Assembly: GCA_003476685.1 (NCBI GenBank)
Contig: DMVN01000081.1
Coordinates: 3,047 to 9,104 of the forward strand
Length of the DNA stretch: 6,058 nt
Direction: 5' to 3'
DNA from: Acidobacteriota bacterium
GTDB taxonomy: Bacteria > Acidobacteriota > Aminicenantia > Aminicenantales > Saccharicenantaceae
The position numbers were made by a program, and so were the translations under genes. The notes beneath the pieces are model-generated. The model saw nothing but the letters and a program-made list of their open reading frames with translations. It was not told where the DNA came from and did not search any database. The stretch's first letter is position 1, and each line of letters opens with the position of its first letter. Shown here in pieces: positions 5,534-6,058 of this stretch.

Positions 5534-6058
5534 ATGAACCCGACCCTTTACCTGAAACCCGGTTTCAACAGAGCCATTTCTCGGTTCCGGCTGGCGGTTT
5601 ACCTGTGGTTAATGCTGCTGCTTCTAGCCATCCTGGCCATCGCTCCTGTTAATTTCTTGCTCCGCCAGCAACTCGGCCACCTTTATTTACCAGACCATCC
5701 TCTGATGCCCCTGGAATTCAGCCTGCTGGAAGTTTTCCTGGCCAACCAGAACCTGCTCGCGCCCTACCTTAGCTTTCTGCTGGTTTTTATCCTGGTAAGC
5801 GCGGTACTCTTCGTTTTTTTCAGCGCTGGACTTTTTGGCCGGATGCTCAGCCCCGACCCGGTAGTCACCTTCAGGGAATTCCTGGCTGACGGCTGCCGCC
5901 ATTTCTGGAAATTCCTGCTATCACTGCTGGTTTTCCTGCCTTTCCTGGTGCTCATGTTCCTGCTGTTCCGGCTGCTGGCCCTGCCGCTCAACCTGTGGTC
6001 GGACCGGGCGGTCACCGAATGGCCGATGCTCATCGCTTCCAACCTGAGAATGCTGTTA
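5534..6058 (+). CDS. Multi-helix integral membrane protein, partner of the M1 peptidase gene (truncated by window edge)
   Basis: The frame is open from ATG 5534 to the right edge (175 codons). Shine-Dalgarno AAAGGAG (5521-5527) lies 6 nt before the ATG, and the gene starts 16 nt after the peptidase stop with no terminator between, so they are very likely one operon. Hydrophobic helices lie at about 19-43, 77-101 and 124-150, and more would follow. Between helices 1 and 2 is a 30-residue extracytoplasmic-type loop (QQLGHLYLPDHPLMPLEF), and between 2 and 3 a short segment, FGRMLSPDPVVTFREFLADG, followed by RHFWKF. The FxxFLxxGxRxFWKF pattern recalls uncharacterised bacterial six-helix membrane proteins that I associate, from memory, with M1 peptidase genes. 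No catalytic or transport motif is visible in the part seen. Function unknown; it may anchor, or act with, the peptidase. Confidence 0.8.
   Translation, partial: MNPTLYLKPGFNRAISRFRLAVYLWLMLLLLAILAIAPVNFLLRQQLGHLYLPDHPLMPLEFSLLEVFLANQNLLAPYLSFLLVFILVSAVLFVFFSAGLFGRMLSPDPVVTFREFLADGCRHFWKFLLSLLVFLPFLVLMFLLFRLLALPLNLWSDRAVTEWPMLIASNLRMLL

Noticed and set aside
5814..5820. Run of seven T inside the downstream membrane protein gene as a slippage site or frameshift
   Set aside because: The reading frame continues as hydrophobic membrane sequence on both sides and no alternative frame product is evident.

Overview
The window reads as chromosomal DNA of a GC-rich, CTG/GTC/GAC/AAG-biased bacterium with ordinary housekeeping and envelope genes. 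There is no sign of phage, insertion sequence, plasmid or CRISPR. The secreted M1 peptidase variant, the CBM9-like protein and the codon use remind me of Acidobacteriota-type genomes, possibly Candidatus Aminicenantes. That is an impression from memory, not the result of a search.

Layout: (a) 1-748, minus strand: the N-terminal 249 codons of a CBM9-like carbohydrate-binding protein, cut by the left edge. (b) 749-888: a short divergent control region with a good minus-strand promoter, an operator-like palindrome at its predicted start site, and a possible plus-strand promoter. (c) 889-1272, plus: a MutT-type Nudix hydrolase. (d) 1273-1341: a putative promoter and a second palindrome of the same type, just before (e) 1342-2556, plus: an RlmI-like 23S rRNA cytosine methyltransferase, followed by a likely intrinsic terminator. 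(f) 2616-2767: an intergenic stretch with a perfect 13-bp AT-rich hairpin and a minus-strand reading frame without a start codon, possibly a gene remnant. (g) 2814-3281, plus: a four-helix membrane protein of unknown function with its own promoter and a near-perfect Shine-Dalgarno. (h) 3418-5517, plus: a secreted or membrane-anchored M1-type zinc metallopeptidase. (i) 5534 to the right edge, plus: a multi-helix membrane protein 16 nt downstream of the peptidase and so probably co-transcribed, cut by the edge.

The genes do not form one pathway. Nudix and RlmI are nucleotide-pool and ribosome maintenance functions. The peptidase plus membrane protein is the only clear operon-like pair. The most unusual signals are non-coding: two related TTTTCG(G)AAAA palindromes each placed at a predicted transcription start, and the strong AT-rich hairpin at 2627-2656. 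I see no convincing new defence or mobile system here.
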